NCBI RefSeq assembly: GCF_000005505.3
Contig: NC_016131.3
Span: 72,333,855-72,397,854 of the forward strand
DNA: 64,000 nucleotides
Direction of reading: 5' to 3'
DNA from: Brachypodium distachyon
Taxonomy: Eukaryota > Streptophyta > Magnoliopsida > Poales > Poaceae
Shown piece by piece: positions 10,958-23,700 of the stretch. How positions within the stretch are numbered: position 1 is the stretch's first letter; every line of letters starts with the position of its first letter. A program made the translations under genes and the position numbers. Under the pieces are notes generated by a model. It saw only the letters and a program-made list of their open reading frames with translations. It was not told where the DNA came from and searched no databases.

Positions 10958-12561
10958 AGGTGCGTTGATGATGAACACCGTGTGAGTAAAGGTTATGTGG
11001 GACTGGAAGTTGCAAGAGGAGCTTCTGTTGTTAATGGAGACACCAGATGATACAGAGGAAACTACGCTTTGACGTAAAGACGCTACTGAGCCGGCAGTTC
11101 CAGGAGGAGCTTTTATTGTTAATGAAGATACTGATGAGCAGGAAGTTGGAGGGATAACTTTTTGTTTGAAAGGCTCTGTGACTGAACTGGAGGTTACTAG
11201 GGGAAGCTTCTCTTGTGAATGGCTCTGTCACTGAACTGGAGGTTACTGGGGTAGCTTCTGGCGTGAGCGGATTGTTTGCTAAGCCAGAAGTTATAAGGGG
11301 AGTTTCTCTTGCTAATGAAGCTGCTACTCAGTGAGAAGTTCCAGGGTGAGTTTCTCTTGTGAGTGAGTCTACAACTGGGCCAACAGCTATACTCACTGCA
11401 TTGGAAGTTACAATGGGAGCTCCCCTTGATGACGAAGTAGCTGCAGAGCCGAATATTAAATGGTAGCATCTCTTATGAATGAATCTGCTGCTAAAATGGA
11501 TGTGAAATGGACAGCTTCCCTTTTTTTGAAGCTATGACTCATCCAGGACTTGCAGACAGAGTTCCTCCTTGGAGTGAAGTTGTCACTGAGCCAGGACTTC
11601 TCACTGTCACAGGTGGACCTTCATTTACTGAACTAGAAATTACATGGGAATCTTATACTGCTAAGGAAGTTGCTGGCATGGCTTCTTCTTGTAGTGGAGA
11701 TGGTGATCCTGATTTAAATGGGCCACAGCCTCTGGATTTTGTTCCAAACAATTGCTAATGTGCAGGTTGAAAATGCAGGAGAGGGTGTTGCCAGCAAAAT
11801 GCAGCCGCCTTACAGGACCATGCAGTTGACGCTATTGGTTCTGTAGATACCACGAACAGTGATCCTGTTAAAGACAAGAGTCTAACTGGTGAGGAAATAG
11901 CACGCTCAGTGTTTGTCTGTATCAAATATTTTGCTACAAGCGTTGGTCAATCAGAGATAACTGATATGATATTATATTTTATGCTAGGCGCAGAGGTAAG
12001 AGGAAACTGAATATTGTGGAGATAAAGTCAGAAACAAATTGGAATGGATGATGGTGCCATGATGCCATCTATGATCAATGTGAGGAAAAGGCGGTGCTGT
12101 ACAGGATTGCTCCTTGCATGAGAGCATTGTCAAAAGCTGAACCTGCAAAAATTAAACTTGTGGACATAAAGAGTGAATTTATAGACAAAATTCAATTCAA
12201 CTTCAAGCAAGGGTAAAAAAGAGGAAGATGCAACAATTTGAATGTGACATAGAATACTGCTGCATGACATTCAATAAAAAAGCCGAAGTTTGTCTGCACA
12301 CAAAGAACATGTGCACTGTCAAGTCATGTGGTAGACAATTCAGGACCAATAGGTATCTGAGAGACAAATCACAATGATGACACGTCTTACAAGTGCGCAT
12401 GGGATGGTTGCAGTATGGCTTTCAAGGAAACAGGGGCTCTTGCTGAGCATTTCCAAGTTCATACAGGGAAAGACTATAAATGCAGGATGTCTGGGTGTGG
12501 CAAGATATATACGTATGTTTCGTTCACCCGGCATAGGATGAGGTGCAAACCTCAGAGGTAA
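10958..12561 (+). pseudogene. Decayed, 5'-truncated tandem copy of the REF6-type zinc-finger gene
   Basis: This region aligns with exon 5 of the gene at 5249-7937 from the DDER..SK block (about 10965) through the stop (12559-12561). Exons 1-4 are absent. The acidic repeat region, the bipartite basic region near 11985 and the zinc-finger block (12235-12555, still readable as fragments such as the CAWDGCSMAFK-type finger) are in order. The frame is broken many times: an in-frame tga in the repeat region near 11332, single-base indels near 11200, 11905 and 12000, and a deletion inside finger 2 near 12360. The longest remaining open piece is about 83 codons (11507-11758). It is non-functional as a protein gene, though it could still be transcribed. 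Confidence 0.88.
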
Positions 12562-12869
12562 AATCTTTCTGAATTTTTCAGAGCAAGGGTAGGAGCAAAG
12601 CTTGTGTTTGCTTTTGTATATGGTTTTATTATTTGCTGAAGTTATTGTGTTCAATTGTTCTGAGTTCTGACGACTTATGGTGAGATTGTTCGTTTCTTTA
12701 CTGAAGAAAATGGTTAATAATGCTTTTCTTGAATGTCGGTGTAACATTTCCAGAAGCTGATTGATAAATATCCCTATTGTTTGTTCTTTAAGGTAGTGAA
12801 TGGTGATATTTGCTCTACACAGTGAATGATATATCAAATACAGGACTAGTAAATACGAAGCTGATTTTT

Positions 12870-13280
12870 ACTTGGTTCAGGAATATTATTTCCATGCATA
12901 TCCATTTATGGATTTACCTGCCTAAACATTTGGAGCAAAATACAGGATATCCTATTTATTTTACCTAGTTTCAACTTAATTTGAGCCATTCTAAGGTCAT
13001 ACTCCTGAATATTCTTTTGCGTTTTCTTGAGATTTTGTTTTCCTGAATATCCAATTAGCCTGGACATTGTTCAACACTGCTGTAATGTTTGCACTTTCAT
13101 GACGATCTTTACTCAAATAGTGTGGCCCTTTATTTTTTAATGCTTATTCCGTCCTCGAAGAAAAAACTACATAGATAAGAAAGCATTGGATGGTATCAAC
13201 ATTAATAGTAACTTCTTCTGAACCTGTGCCCTTTCATATGCTAAAGAACAGCTGCACAGGAGCTACTTAGATTATTATCC
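12870..13280 (+). repeat. Third copy of the zinc-finger gene 3' flank
   Basis: It starts with ccatgcatatccatttatggatttacctgcctaaac, matching 8243-8278, and ends with the gtgccctttcatatg / gcacaggagctac block seen in copies A and B. It confirms that the duplication carried the 3' flank along with the coding region. Confidence 0.75.
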
Positions 13281-14695
13281 ATTTAGGTGTAGTATAAAGA
13301 AAGGCATACATGCTTGATGCTTATAGTTTATTTCTAGTTCCATTCCTTTTCTGCATGCAGAGCGAATACAGATAAAATTTCACAAAATTTATTGCATCTA
13401 GATTTTTTTTTAATTTAATGAAAACTAAGAAGTATGCTTTTCAGAACAAAGCTACAGTAGAATATACAACGTAGAAAACACAAGAAACCACACAATTGTT
13501 TGCAGAGGTTAAAAGCTATGCGCAACAATCAGGTGATACACAAAGATCCAGGGTTAAAAATAGGGACAGCCCGACTACTTCTTTATTATAGGTCTCTCTT
13601 GAAGGGACGAACCCTAGATGCATATGAGAGCGAGACCAGCACCAGTATAGGCGTTCACACACAATGACACAAATCAATAGTCATAAGCATGAAGGAACAA
13701 ACCGAGTTGAATCAGGATCGGGAGGATGTAGGCCAACCTGGCCAGATCCCTACAAAGTACAACCAATCTTTTTCCCGGAAAGGAGGTATGGCCCTTGTCC
13801 TCTGCATCGATTGGTTCACGTAATCATATTCAACCAAATTTGATAAAACAAAAACGACTTTTTTTTCTTGGCTGAAACCTTTTGATGCTCACTGAAATTA
13901 CCATAATTTTAGAAGTGCCAGTGGAATTTCAGCTGAGAACCCGATTATAATTCAAGCAGAGCTCTGTGAGAAGTGGCTTTGGAAGAACAGATGCTGGGTT
14001 CTTCATACATGTATGGAACATAACAGACATCACCAATTCAATGGATCGAAGCGTAAATGAGGATCCTCCTGCTGTTTTTGTCTAAATCTATCTGATTGAA
14101 GTGCATATGAATAGTATGTGCAATGGTTGTGTGCATCCAAAGAGATTGAATTTCTTCTTCTTCATTTCTAAAAAATGAAAGATGTCTGAAATTCTAGTTC
14201 CAGAAGTACATCGGTCCACACTCAGAGCCTCTGCTACTCATGATGAGGCACACAAACAGCTAGAAGTAAGATCAATGTCTTTGAATTTTGCTCATCATCT
14301 AAGAAATACATTTACTTCGTGAGAAATAGTATCCTCAGGAATCATATTTCTTTATCCATCTACCAGTGTAAGAGAAGTGAAGAAAAAAAAACTACAACAT
14401 ATGCATACCATTGTATATTCATATTCGAAACTGTTTGTGTTACTCAGACAACAGTAAATTTCCGGATACATGTATATATATAGGACTTCTATGGAATTCT
14501 TCCTAGCTGCTATCTAATGAACACATGCTTTCTAGGAAGGCCACGTGTCCCATTTCATAACTACATAGAGTCGTAGACCCTAGCTGAAGGTGTAGATTCA
14601 GCACCCACCAATCGTGTAATCCATGCCTCCATGCTTTTAAGAGAGGCAATCTGAGATTTTGCTTTTCTTTTCTTGATTGCTCTAGATGAACTTCC
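13281..14695. other. Intergenic stretch
   Basis: AT-rich, with no gene I can support. About 13390-13830 has mixed composition and may be eroded transposon sequence, but I find no termini. 14480-14695 is probably the 3' UTR of the kinase gene on the minus strand. Confidence 0.35.
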
Positions 14696-17600
14696 TCAAT
14701 TCATGCAGGAGGTTGGTAGTAGAGCCAACTCCCTGTAATCTTTACGTATACTCCATAGGATCTCGGCACACCGTCTCATGCTCGGTCTGTTCCTCTTTTT
14801 GGGTGCTAAGCACTGCAATGCCAGCTCGTATATCTTCTCGACTGCTAGGTTAATTGCATCGGTCGCTTCCAGGTTTGGATCCAGCGTTAATATCGCATCC
14901 CCCTCAGCAAATTTTTCCATTGCCTGTGCCAACCATAAATGGACATGCGTAGCAAAGCCAAAGATATAGCAAATTGTCAATATAGCTGCATAAATCTTTA
15001 TTTCACGGGATGTAGGAAACCCCTGAAGATATAAAGATAATGATAGGATCATAAGGATGACAAAAACTAACCCATTTTGCAGTGACACGTTCAATGATGG
15101 TCCTCTTTGGATCTATGGGGCGCCTCCCAGTAACCAACTCCACCAGCAGCACCCCAAAGGAGTAGACATCACTCTTCTCAGTGAGCTGGTATGTTCTAAG
15201 ATATTCTGGGTCAAGATAACCTGCTGTTCCTTTCACTTGAGTAGAGACATGGGTAGCATCACTAGGAGCCAGTTTGGCGAATCCAAAGTCAGCAACCTTA
15301 GCCCGGCAATTGTTCGTGAGAAGAATGTTCGAGGATTTGATGTCCCTGTGGATGACCGGCTGATCTGCATGGGTGAGATATATGGGTCAGAATCTAATTG
15401 ATAGTGATTTGGTGGTTCTTCAAAACTCAAGAGTCAGTGATTCACACTCCAGTATAGCTATGTCAAACAAATGCATATGCTCCAGCATCTGCGGATTTTC
15501 TGGCAGCGCCATTGTTCATAGTTTCCCTTTTTGAATCGAGATATTTAACCCTTTTTCTTGCAGTCCAGACTATAGTTCCTGTTATGACGAGTCTCCTGTC
15601 ACCAATATAGTTCTAGTCAATTTGGTTTGGAGAGTTGAATCCCAGTTAATGTAGGCTTATTCTTAACAGTACTAGGAAATATCCTAGGCCTGGGTTGTTG
15701 TGATAACAGTTCCACAAATGTTCAACACAGGTTTTAGCTATGTCTTCCTTGTCAGATTAAGCAAACAACACATAACCACAGTATGTTTTTTTCTTAAGGA
15801 TTCTGCATAAACATGTCTGACCTAAATAAAAGAAGTGCTACATTAAATTCTTAGTGACATTGCACTAGTGTTATCTTTCGGGGTTACAAAGAAGTATTAA
15901 CTATCACTCTACCAGAAGTTTCAGGGACCATGGCCGAAACTTTTCAGGTGCAAGAACAAAACCACCGAAATATGACAAAATTTGTCGAAATAACCTGACA
16001 AATTTGAAAGCAAATTCAAGTGAAAACACATATAAGAAATATAGATATTACCAGAGTAGGTGTGAAGATACGTAATAGCGTGAGCCACGTCAATTGCAAT
16101 TTCCAATCTCACAGAAAACTCTAGAAATTTTCCATTTAGACCTGCAGATGTCTAAACTCATTAAGATATAATTAGCAAAAAAAATTGCAATTCTCTTACA
16201 AAGGAGGAACAGGGAAGACCATAGGATCCTTACCTTCCAGATGTTCTCGAAGATTGCCATTGGGAACATACTCCACAATGATCAACTGCTCACCACCATA
16301 CTCAAGGAACCCATGAAACCTAACCAAATTCAGGTGTTCAATGCATCGCAATGTCTCTATCTCGTTCCGGAACTCGTGACCCATGTGCTTGTCATACAAA
16401 TTCTGGAATGAAAGGAAATCAACACAGACCTGTAAGAATCACCAGATTATGCAAAGTGAACATAAGAAGTAACAAGTACAAACCTTCTTAGCCCGTTTGA
16501 CAGCAACGAGGGTGCCATCACTGAGCTGACCTCTGTATACTGTCCCAGAACCACCCTGCCCAATCTTCAGGTTGGGCGAGAAGTTCTTTGTTGCTTTCTG
16601 GATCTCTGGCAATGAGAACTTTCTGTCTCCAGGTATCTCCCTTTCTGAAGAATTCCTATGAATGGGGCCATACAGTCCTCTAGTTGATCTCTTGCTCTCA
16701 AAAGTGCTTCCACTGCTAGAACCTTGAGAGCTTATGGACTGCGAGACTGTAAATTTAGAAGAAGTGTCATATCTGAACTTGCCAGAAAACATAATGATGA
16801 TTCTTGCAGCAAAGAGTTATTTTATACTGCCTCCGTTTCTAAATTAAGGTGTTCTAGTTTTGTCACAAGTTAAACTTAGACCAAATTTATAGAAAAATAT
16901 ACTAATATCTACGGTATCAAAATATCAAATAAGTATACTATGAGTCTATGAAGATATATCATGAAGGATTTAATAAACCTAATTCAGATTTGTAGATCTT
17001 TTGGTAGCTTTTTCTATAAACTTGGTCAAACTAGGACAAAGCTAGAACAGGGGAGTACTATCGAGTGAATCTGACAGTACAGATTCCAGGATGTGTCACT
17101 GGGGCATTATTATCAGTAATATGAACCCTTGATATTCTCCACCAAACAGATAACGAATTAATACCTTCTGACGGTGTTTGTTTACAGTACAGTAACTCTT
17201 TTTTTTTAATTACCAAGATGGGTTGGTTCTGACCATGATCAAATGGGGACAAATGGAGTAGAAACAGATATAAAAACCATAAAAGTACAAACTGAACGAG
17301 GATGTCACAGACGTCTGATTAAACTAAAGCTCAAGAGGAGAATGCGACATTTTTCTGCAGACATGCTACAAACCACGAAGAAAGCTAATCTAAGACCAGA
17401 AACCAAACCATGTAATTAACGAAATACTTACATCACACGGTGGCTCTTTTTCCAGCAGTGGTACACTAACTTACAGTAGATAGCACTACAAAGATTGCAC
17501 GCGTTGACCAGGCAGAGTTGACGAACAACATACAGTAGTTTTTTTTCTTTTTCTTTGAAGGACTAGTTTGGACGAGAAAAATACAGCACGCATCTTGGAT

Positions 17601-18074
17601 CAAAAGGGGCACTGCAAAAGCAGTAGAAGAAATGGAGTAGACAAGAAGGCGTAATTAACATGCGCACGTACGTTGGCGGGAGGGGTGGAAGTCCTCGGAC
17701 AAGGAGGTATCCGGCGAGCGGGCCTCCGCGGGGGAGAAGCAGGACCGGAAGGCGTCGAGGAAGGCCGCCCCGCGGCCGCCGTTGGCGGAGCGCTCGGAGG
17801 CGGCGGGGGCGGAGGAAGAGGACGACGCCGCGGTGGCGACGGAGAAGCGGGACAGGTCGCCGCTGCTGGCGCGGCCGCCGTGGTAGTCGCTCGTCCGCCT
17901 CCTCCTCCCCCCGCCGCTGCTGGTGCTGCTGCTGCTCCTCATCGCCCGCGGCAGGCGGCAGGGCCCCGAAATCGATCGCGTGGCGAGGCGGCAGCCGCGT
18001 GCGCGAAACGGGATTGCGGGACTTGGTTCTGCTGCTGCTGGTGGTGCTGTGGAAAGCGGCGGTTTTGATGACAC
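14696..18074 (-). CDS. Calmodulin-binding receptor-like cytoplasmic kinase (CRCK family)
   Basis: Six exons in minus-strand order: 18074-17668, 16772-16484, 16402-16234, 16141-16052, 15364-15072 and 14923-14696. They total 1476 nt (491 aa) with all phases consistent. The N-terminal ~150 residues are Ser/Gly/Arg-rich with no signal peptide or membrane segment. The kinase domain follows the [21 protein letters not shown] signature: glycine loop [13 protein letters not shown] lysine in [16 protein letters not shown] catalytic loop, [18 protein letters not shown] and [12 protein letters not shown]. The YDKHMGHEF and [14 protein letters not shown] segments and the [19 protein letters not shown] tail are those of Arabidopsis CRCK1-3, cytoplasmic Ser/Thr kinases that bind calmodulin near subdomain II. 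All catalytic residues are present. The glycine loop has Ser where Phe is usual. The exon 1 donor is chosen for phase; the alternative gt four bases earlier (exon end 17672) would break the frame with the acceptor at 16772. Confidence 0.9.
16825..17059. mobile_element. Stowaway-type MITE in intron 1 of the CRCK gene
   Basis: The left end is tactgcctccgtttctaaat and the right end is the inverse gctagaacaggggagtac. The inner parts share the aactaggacaaag and ctagttttgtcaca complement. The flanks are TA. It is about 235 bp with no coding capacity, between exon 1 and exon 2 of the kinase gene. Confidence 0.8.
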
Positions 18075-19411
18075 GATCGGGACGGGGAAGGAAGGAAGGA
18101 GAAGCCGAGAAGGGTTAGTTTAATTCTTCTTCTCCGAGCGCGTGTTGAGGGCGTCAGGGTGGACTGGTTCAGGACTCTGGACTTCGCGTTGAGTGCAGCT
18201 GCAGTGCAAAAGGGCCCGCAAAGACTAAAGAGAGAGCCGATTGAATTATTACACGTGGTTGGAAATTTTTGAACATCTTTCCAAAAAAAAAAAATCTACT
18301 CCAAATTTTGTATATTTGATACTGTAGTAGATAAAAGTGGACTATTACTACTTATTTGATACTGGAGTATATTGTATCGTGAACAAAGTTCATCTTAAAA
18401 AAACATGTATGATCATTTACGCACTCTGTAAAAAAAGACAAGTGTTGTTGGTGCTATCGTTGTCTTGCCTGTCAGCACCCGGTTCACCAGAAGGTAGGAC
18501 AAGCATTGCCGTGCGGAACAGGGAAGAGAGACGCCGGAGTAGTGCCAAAGTCAAGTCGACCATTTTTGGTTCTTGATTCATTCGTTCAACCGACACGCGC
18601 CTTACCTTACCCTTCACCGTCCTGCAATGGCAGGTGGGCCGACTCCAGCGTCATGGGGCGGCAATTCAAGTTGCAGCAAGCGTGGGTCAGACCAGAGACC
18701 AGACTGCAGGCAGCTAGAGAAGCGATCGACCGGTGAGTGAGTGGTCGCCGGTCAACAGCAAGTCGGCAGCGACCGGCGAGGCCACACACGCGTCCTTCTT
18801 CGCTCCGTTAAAGATCAAACGACCATCATCATCGTGGTGCCTTCGCGAAAATTCCTCCGTCGTGGCAGCGCAAATATCGCCGTTGCATTGTTCATTCTCT
18901 CTTCCCTGCGTGCATGGTGCTGACCGAACGGATGAAGTCGCGGTGGCCAGGCAGGCCACTGTGGCAACTCGACACGACAACGGCATGGTCGCGGCCATGC
19001 CAAGTCGTGCCGCGTGCCCGCGTGGGGGCATCGTCACTGAGGCCGCCGCCGGCCCAAGGACGCAAGCAATGATTCGGGACTGAGTACAGGCTAGTGGCAA
19101 TACAGAATTACCAAGGGTTGGACCGCACTACTGTGCGTGTATAAATAGCTGCTGACAATGGTAGTTTATCAGAACACGAATGTACAAGGTGCAATAACCA
19201 CCGTCCGATGTCTTTTTAGATAGGACTATCGCTATGCCATTTCTCAATCCATCATGGAGTACGGTTCCGACTAATCTTTTCAGAACTTGAATGAACAGAT
19301 TGTGTTGATCACCGACAATCGTTAACAACATTCACCCATATACTCACTGCATAGTAGGGTACCATCTGGAGCATTTATTGAAAAGGCAAAAAACCTGTTT
19401 CAATTCATCAA
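18075..19411. other. 5' region of CRCK gene and intergenic DNA
   Basis: This is presumed leader and promoter of the minus-strand kinase, with a cacgtg core at about 18251. Overlapping open frames at 18714-19100 on both strands are GC-driven and match no family I know. I see no RNA gene. Confidence 0.35.
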
Positions 19412-19501
19412 CTACTCCCTCCGTTTCATATTAAATGACTCAAATTTGCCCAAATATGAATGTATCTACGCCCAAAAGGCATCTATGGGACGGAGGAAGT
19501 A
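19412..19501. mobile_element. Short Stowaway-type MITE, 90 bp
   Basis: tactccctccgtttcatat at the left and tgggacggaggaagta at the right are inverted termini. The interior is agtcat/atgactc-type filler typical of very short Stowaway derivatives. Confidence 0.75.
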
Positions 19502-19516
19502 CGATTTTAAAACACA

Positions 19517-19632
19517 TACTCCCTCAATCCCATATTAAGTGTCAAAACATTACATGTATCTAGACGCTTTTTAGGTATAGATACATCCATAATTGAACAA
19601 TTTTGAGACACTTAATATGAGATGGAGAGAGT
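19517..19632. mobile_element. Stowaway-type MITE, 116 bp
   Basis: The left end tactccctcaatcccatatt and the right end aatatgagatggagagagta are inverted copies. Internal arms (gtgtcaaaac and ttttgagacac) also pair, so the element can fold into one long hairpin. It lies 15 bp from the preceding element. Confidence 0.8.
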
Positions 19633-19815
19633 ACAAGAAGCACAAAGATATTGTTAATCAAATATTTTTAACATGCCGTCGCTATTTGTCGCACTTTGGT
19701 TTATTTTTGTTGTCAATGCTGACTAACTCATGACAAGCAAAAAATCTTGGCAAAATTTTCGCTACAGTTTTTTTTGTGGGACAAAACATGCTGAAATCAG
19801 GTTACAAAATACGAT

Positions 19816-20112
19816 AGCTGGTTTGGCACCCATCATTTGGATATAGAATTGTAGAATTCATTTTGAATTCCAAAAAATAAGAATTAGCTACAGGAATTAA
19901 TCACAAATTTCATGAAATCACACTATAACTAGTCTCAATTTCTCTCCAAACACAATCATTTCTTTAGAATTGTCTCTCACTCTTTAATTCCATGAGGTAG
20001 ACAAACATGATTTTTCAACCCGAAATTCAAGTTCAACCAATGAAATCATATCAAAAAATTGTTCATTTCATTTTGATCAATGAAATGAATTCTTAGGTGT
20101 CCAACGAGCCGT
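19816..20112. mobile_element. Candidate MITE with similar inverted ends
   Basis: The left end agctggtttggcaccca and the reverse complement of the right end, ggctcgttggacacct, are similar. The interior is AT-rich with repeated aattcca/gaattc blocks. Family and exact ends are uncertain; a hAT-like or Harbinger-like MITE is possible. Confidence 0.45.
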
Positions 20113-20714
20113 AAGTTTTCTTGTGTTTCTTTGATGTTACCGTTTGGACTGCTTTTTTGAGAAGCTTGCTGGAAGCCTCGAACTGCTGTCAAAAAAAAGA
20201 AAAAAAAAAGAGAGAAGCTTGCTGGAACCAGGATTATTTTTTGGCCTTCTGCTCTACCCTAACCCCATTTCCCTCTTTCCCCCGTTCGGCCGTTCCCATC
20301 GCGAGCGACTGGAGACTCGAGTGAGCTAGTGTTCGCCGCAGCGTGCGTCCCCGGCGGCCGCTCCCTCCCCTCCCTTCTCGCGCCTCGCAGCCCCTCAAGT
20401 AGCTACCCGCCTCTCCTGCAAGTCCCGGGCCGACCAGCACCGCTCTCTCGCCGCCTCCCCACGCCGCCCCTCGCCGTCGGACTGCATCTCCGCCGGGCCC
20501 CCATCTCCAGATCCGCGCGTCCCCAACCTCCCTCCGCCAGCCGCCGCCGTCGGGACCCCGACATCCAGCCGTGGCCGTCGGGAACTTTCGCTAACCAAAA
20601 TCCAAAATCAGTCCATCCGATCTCCAACCTACTTCCCAACTAGACCTTGGGCTTTGACCAGTCCCGGCGTATCCATCTCCCACCCGAGAAACCCTAACCA
20701 GAGGAGAGGAGACC

Positions 20715-23700
20715 ATGAGGGGGAAGAAACCGCTCAAGGAGCTCAAGCTCTCTGTGCCGGCGCAGGAGACATCCGTCGATAAATTTCTGTAGGTCTCCTC
20801 GATTCCTTAGCCTAAATTGTCTGTTTATGACCTGTTTGCCTCTTTTCCCCCATAGAAGCTATCGAGGGGTTGAGCTTTTAATACGTTTATTGTGTGTCTA
20901 GACATGTTTCGGAGATAATATTGTTTCGTTCCTGGCCTAGATGGATTCTTTTCTATGCCATCTTACATTGGTTTTGTTGGTATAGTTTTGAATTGTGATG
21001 GAGCTCGTAAGCCCATCAGTCCTTTGCTGGAGCATAGCTTTACTTAGGATGTATTCAAGTCTACTGCTTAATTTGAACCTGGTATGTTTGAGTTGCTGAG
21101 CCGACTCTACAATTTGTGTGTCGACGCATGAGTGATCCAGCTGCTATTTGTGGTTCCTGATCATGCATTATTTTGTTTAAGTTCCATCGTGGATTCGACC
21201 TTTTTTTGTCAGTAGTAATGCGTAAACGGAATCATTGTCTTTGACCACTGGTGATCTTTCAGGACGGCGAGTGGCACATTCAAGGATGGAGAACTGCGAC
21301 TTAATCAAAGAGGTTTGCGGCTGATCTCCGAGGAGGAAAACGGAGATGAACATGTGAGTTCTTGGTTCAGTACTCTGTTAGTCTGCTTACTAATGATTAC
21401 TTTTGTTGTTTGTTAGCCAGTCCAATTATGTTACTGTTGTATTGTACTTTGACTGTTACGTGGCATTCAACCAGCCATACATTGATTCGGCGCACTCAGA
21501 GGGGCAAAAAACGTTTTTCTAAGATTTTGATTGTACTCATACATGTACTACTATACATTTAACATAATTGGACATAAGTTGTTTCTGGAATCTGATTGCA
21601 TCTTGATTTGTTTATTCTCCCAGCAATCAACAAACATGAAGGTGGAAGATGTGCAGTTGTCAATGGATGACCTCGAGATGATTCAAGTCATTGGTAAGGG
21701 AAGTGGTGGCGTCGTCCAACTCGTGCAGCACAAGTGGGTGGGCACATTTTATGCGTTGAAGGTAAAAGTGCACCAAATCCATCTAGTGGATACAAATGCC
21801 TAAGATGAATTTTTTGTTGTTGACGTTAGAGCATTGCAGTAGAAGGGGAGCCTTGGCGCAGCGGTACAGCTGTTGCCTTGTGACCATGAGGTCACGGGTT
21901 CGAGTCCTGGAAACAGCCTCTTGCAGAAATGCAGGGAAAGGCTGCGTACAAAAGACCCAAAGTGGTCGGACCCTTCCCCGGACCCTGCGCAAGCGGGAGC
22001 TACATGCACCGGGCTGCCCCTTTTTTTGACGTTAGAGCATTGCAGTAGACTGCTAGTTTTCTCCTTCATGGTACTGATTATATACATATCCGTTTTTTCA
22101 TGTTTGTTAATCAATCTTCTTATATCTGTTTAAATGAATTCACTAGATGTTGTATGTTATGACAATCAGATTATTCTATGTCTGAAGACTTAGTTGTTTT
22201 GTTTAGTCAGCTTTGTGATGGCATGGTATGATCATAGTATATTCAATTAAGTCCACACTGATGCACACATGAAAATGTGATGTAGCAAAAGCATCTAGTA
22301 CTGGCTGGTCTTTACCTGCAAAATCTATACGAAACACTATTTTTATGAAAACTGAAGCTAATGAATGAGAATACATCAGGTGACAATATTTAGGCGCTTA
22401 GAGCCTTGAACATTTTTAGGCGTCTTTGTACTGCAGTTGCATTTGATCGGCCATATGATCTATCAGTTAATTGACTAACATTGCAATTTCTTCATAGGGC
22501 ATTCAAATGAACATTCAGGAGGCAGTTCGCAAACAAATAGTACAGGAGCTCAAAATAAATCAAGCAACACAGAGCCCACATATAGTTTCTTGCCATCAAT
22601 CGTTTTACCACAATGGTGTAATATATCTTGTTCTAGAATACATGGATCGTGGATCTCTTGCAGACATAATTAAACAAGTTAAAACCATTCTGGAGCCATA
22701 CCTCGCAGTACTTTGCAAGCAGGTATGCATATGCTTGGCCTATGGTTTCTGAGTTTACTTCTGTATTCAGAATAATCTCACATATGTTGGAAGTTGAATC
22801 TACATAATCTGGCACATCTAACATCAGCGGTGTCTTGATAAATCAGGTTTTGGAGGGTCTTCTATATCTGCATCATGAAAGGCATGTGATTCACAGGGAC
22901 ATAAAGCCATCTAACTTGTTAGTCAATCATAAAGGTGAAGTAAAGATTACTGATTTTGGGGTAAGTGCAGTGCTAGCAAGTTCGATTGGCCAGCGTGATA
23001 CATTTGTTGGAACCTACAACTACATGGCGGTATGTAAAAAATCTCCTTTGTCTTCTAACTGCTAGCTTATGCTTATAGTGGTTATCTGGGGTGCATAAAT
23101 TTGCTGTCATAGTTTTCTACATTTCTTCCTTGTGCAGCCTGAGCGGATAAGTGGCAGCTCCTATGACTACAAGAGTGACGTATGGAGTTTGGGCTTAGTA
23201 ATACTTGAATGTGCCATTGGCCGCTTCCCCTATACTCCTTCAGAAGGAGAAGGTTGGCTAAGCTTCTATGAACTATTAGAAGCAATTGTTGACCAGCCAC
23301 CACCTGGTGCACCTGCAGATCAGTTCTCTCCAGAATTCTGCTCATTTATCTCTGCCTGGTATGCTAAACATTATTCTCCAAAATTACACACGAAATTAGC
23401 TCACCTACTGCATTCCTGCTTATTTTCTTGCTTAGTAAATTTGAATGAACCTCTTGCCCTGTTTGTGTGTCCTTGTTGGTAAGGTTAACTTTTAAAGAAG
23501 CTAGGAACAATGAGCTGCAACTATTTTAAATTGTTGGTATGGTTAACTTGTTTTAATATGTACCTGCTTCCTTGTTTGTCACAGCTCATGGACTTTGTGT
23601 ATTTAAGTTTCATTTTCATCTTTGAACAATTGTGTGTTTCAATAGAACTGTTTGAGCATGATCATTTGAGCTTCATTAATTGTGGAGAATAACTGTGCTA

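Noticed and set aside
18714..19100. Small genes on either strand upstream of the CRCK gene
   Set aside because: Overlapping frames of similar length on both strands, no recognisable domain, no splice or promoter support.
21844..22026. A tRNA gene
   Set aside because: The A and B boxes belong to the tRNA-derived head of an Au SINE; there is no acceptor stem pairing, and the body and target-site duplication identify the SINE.
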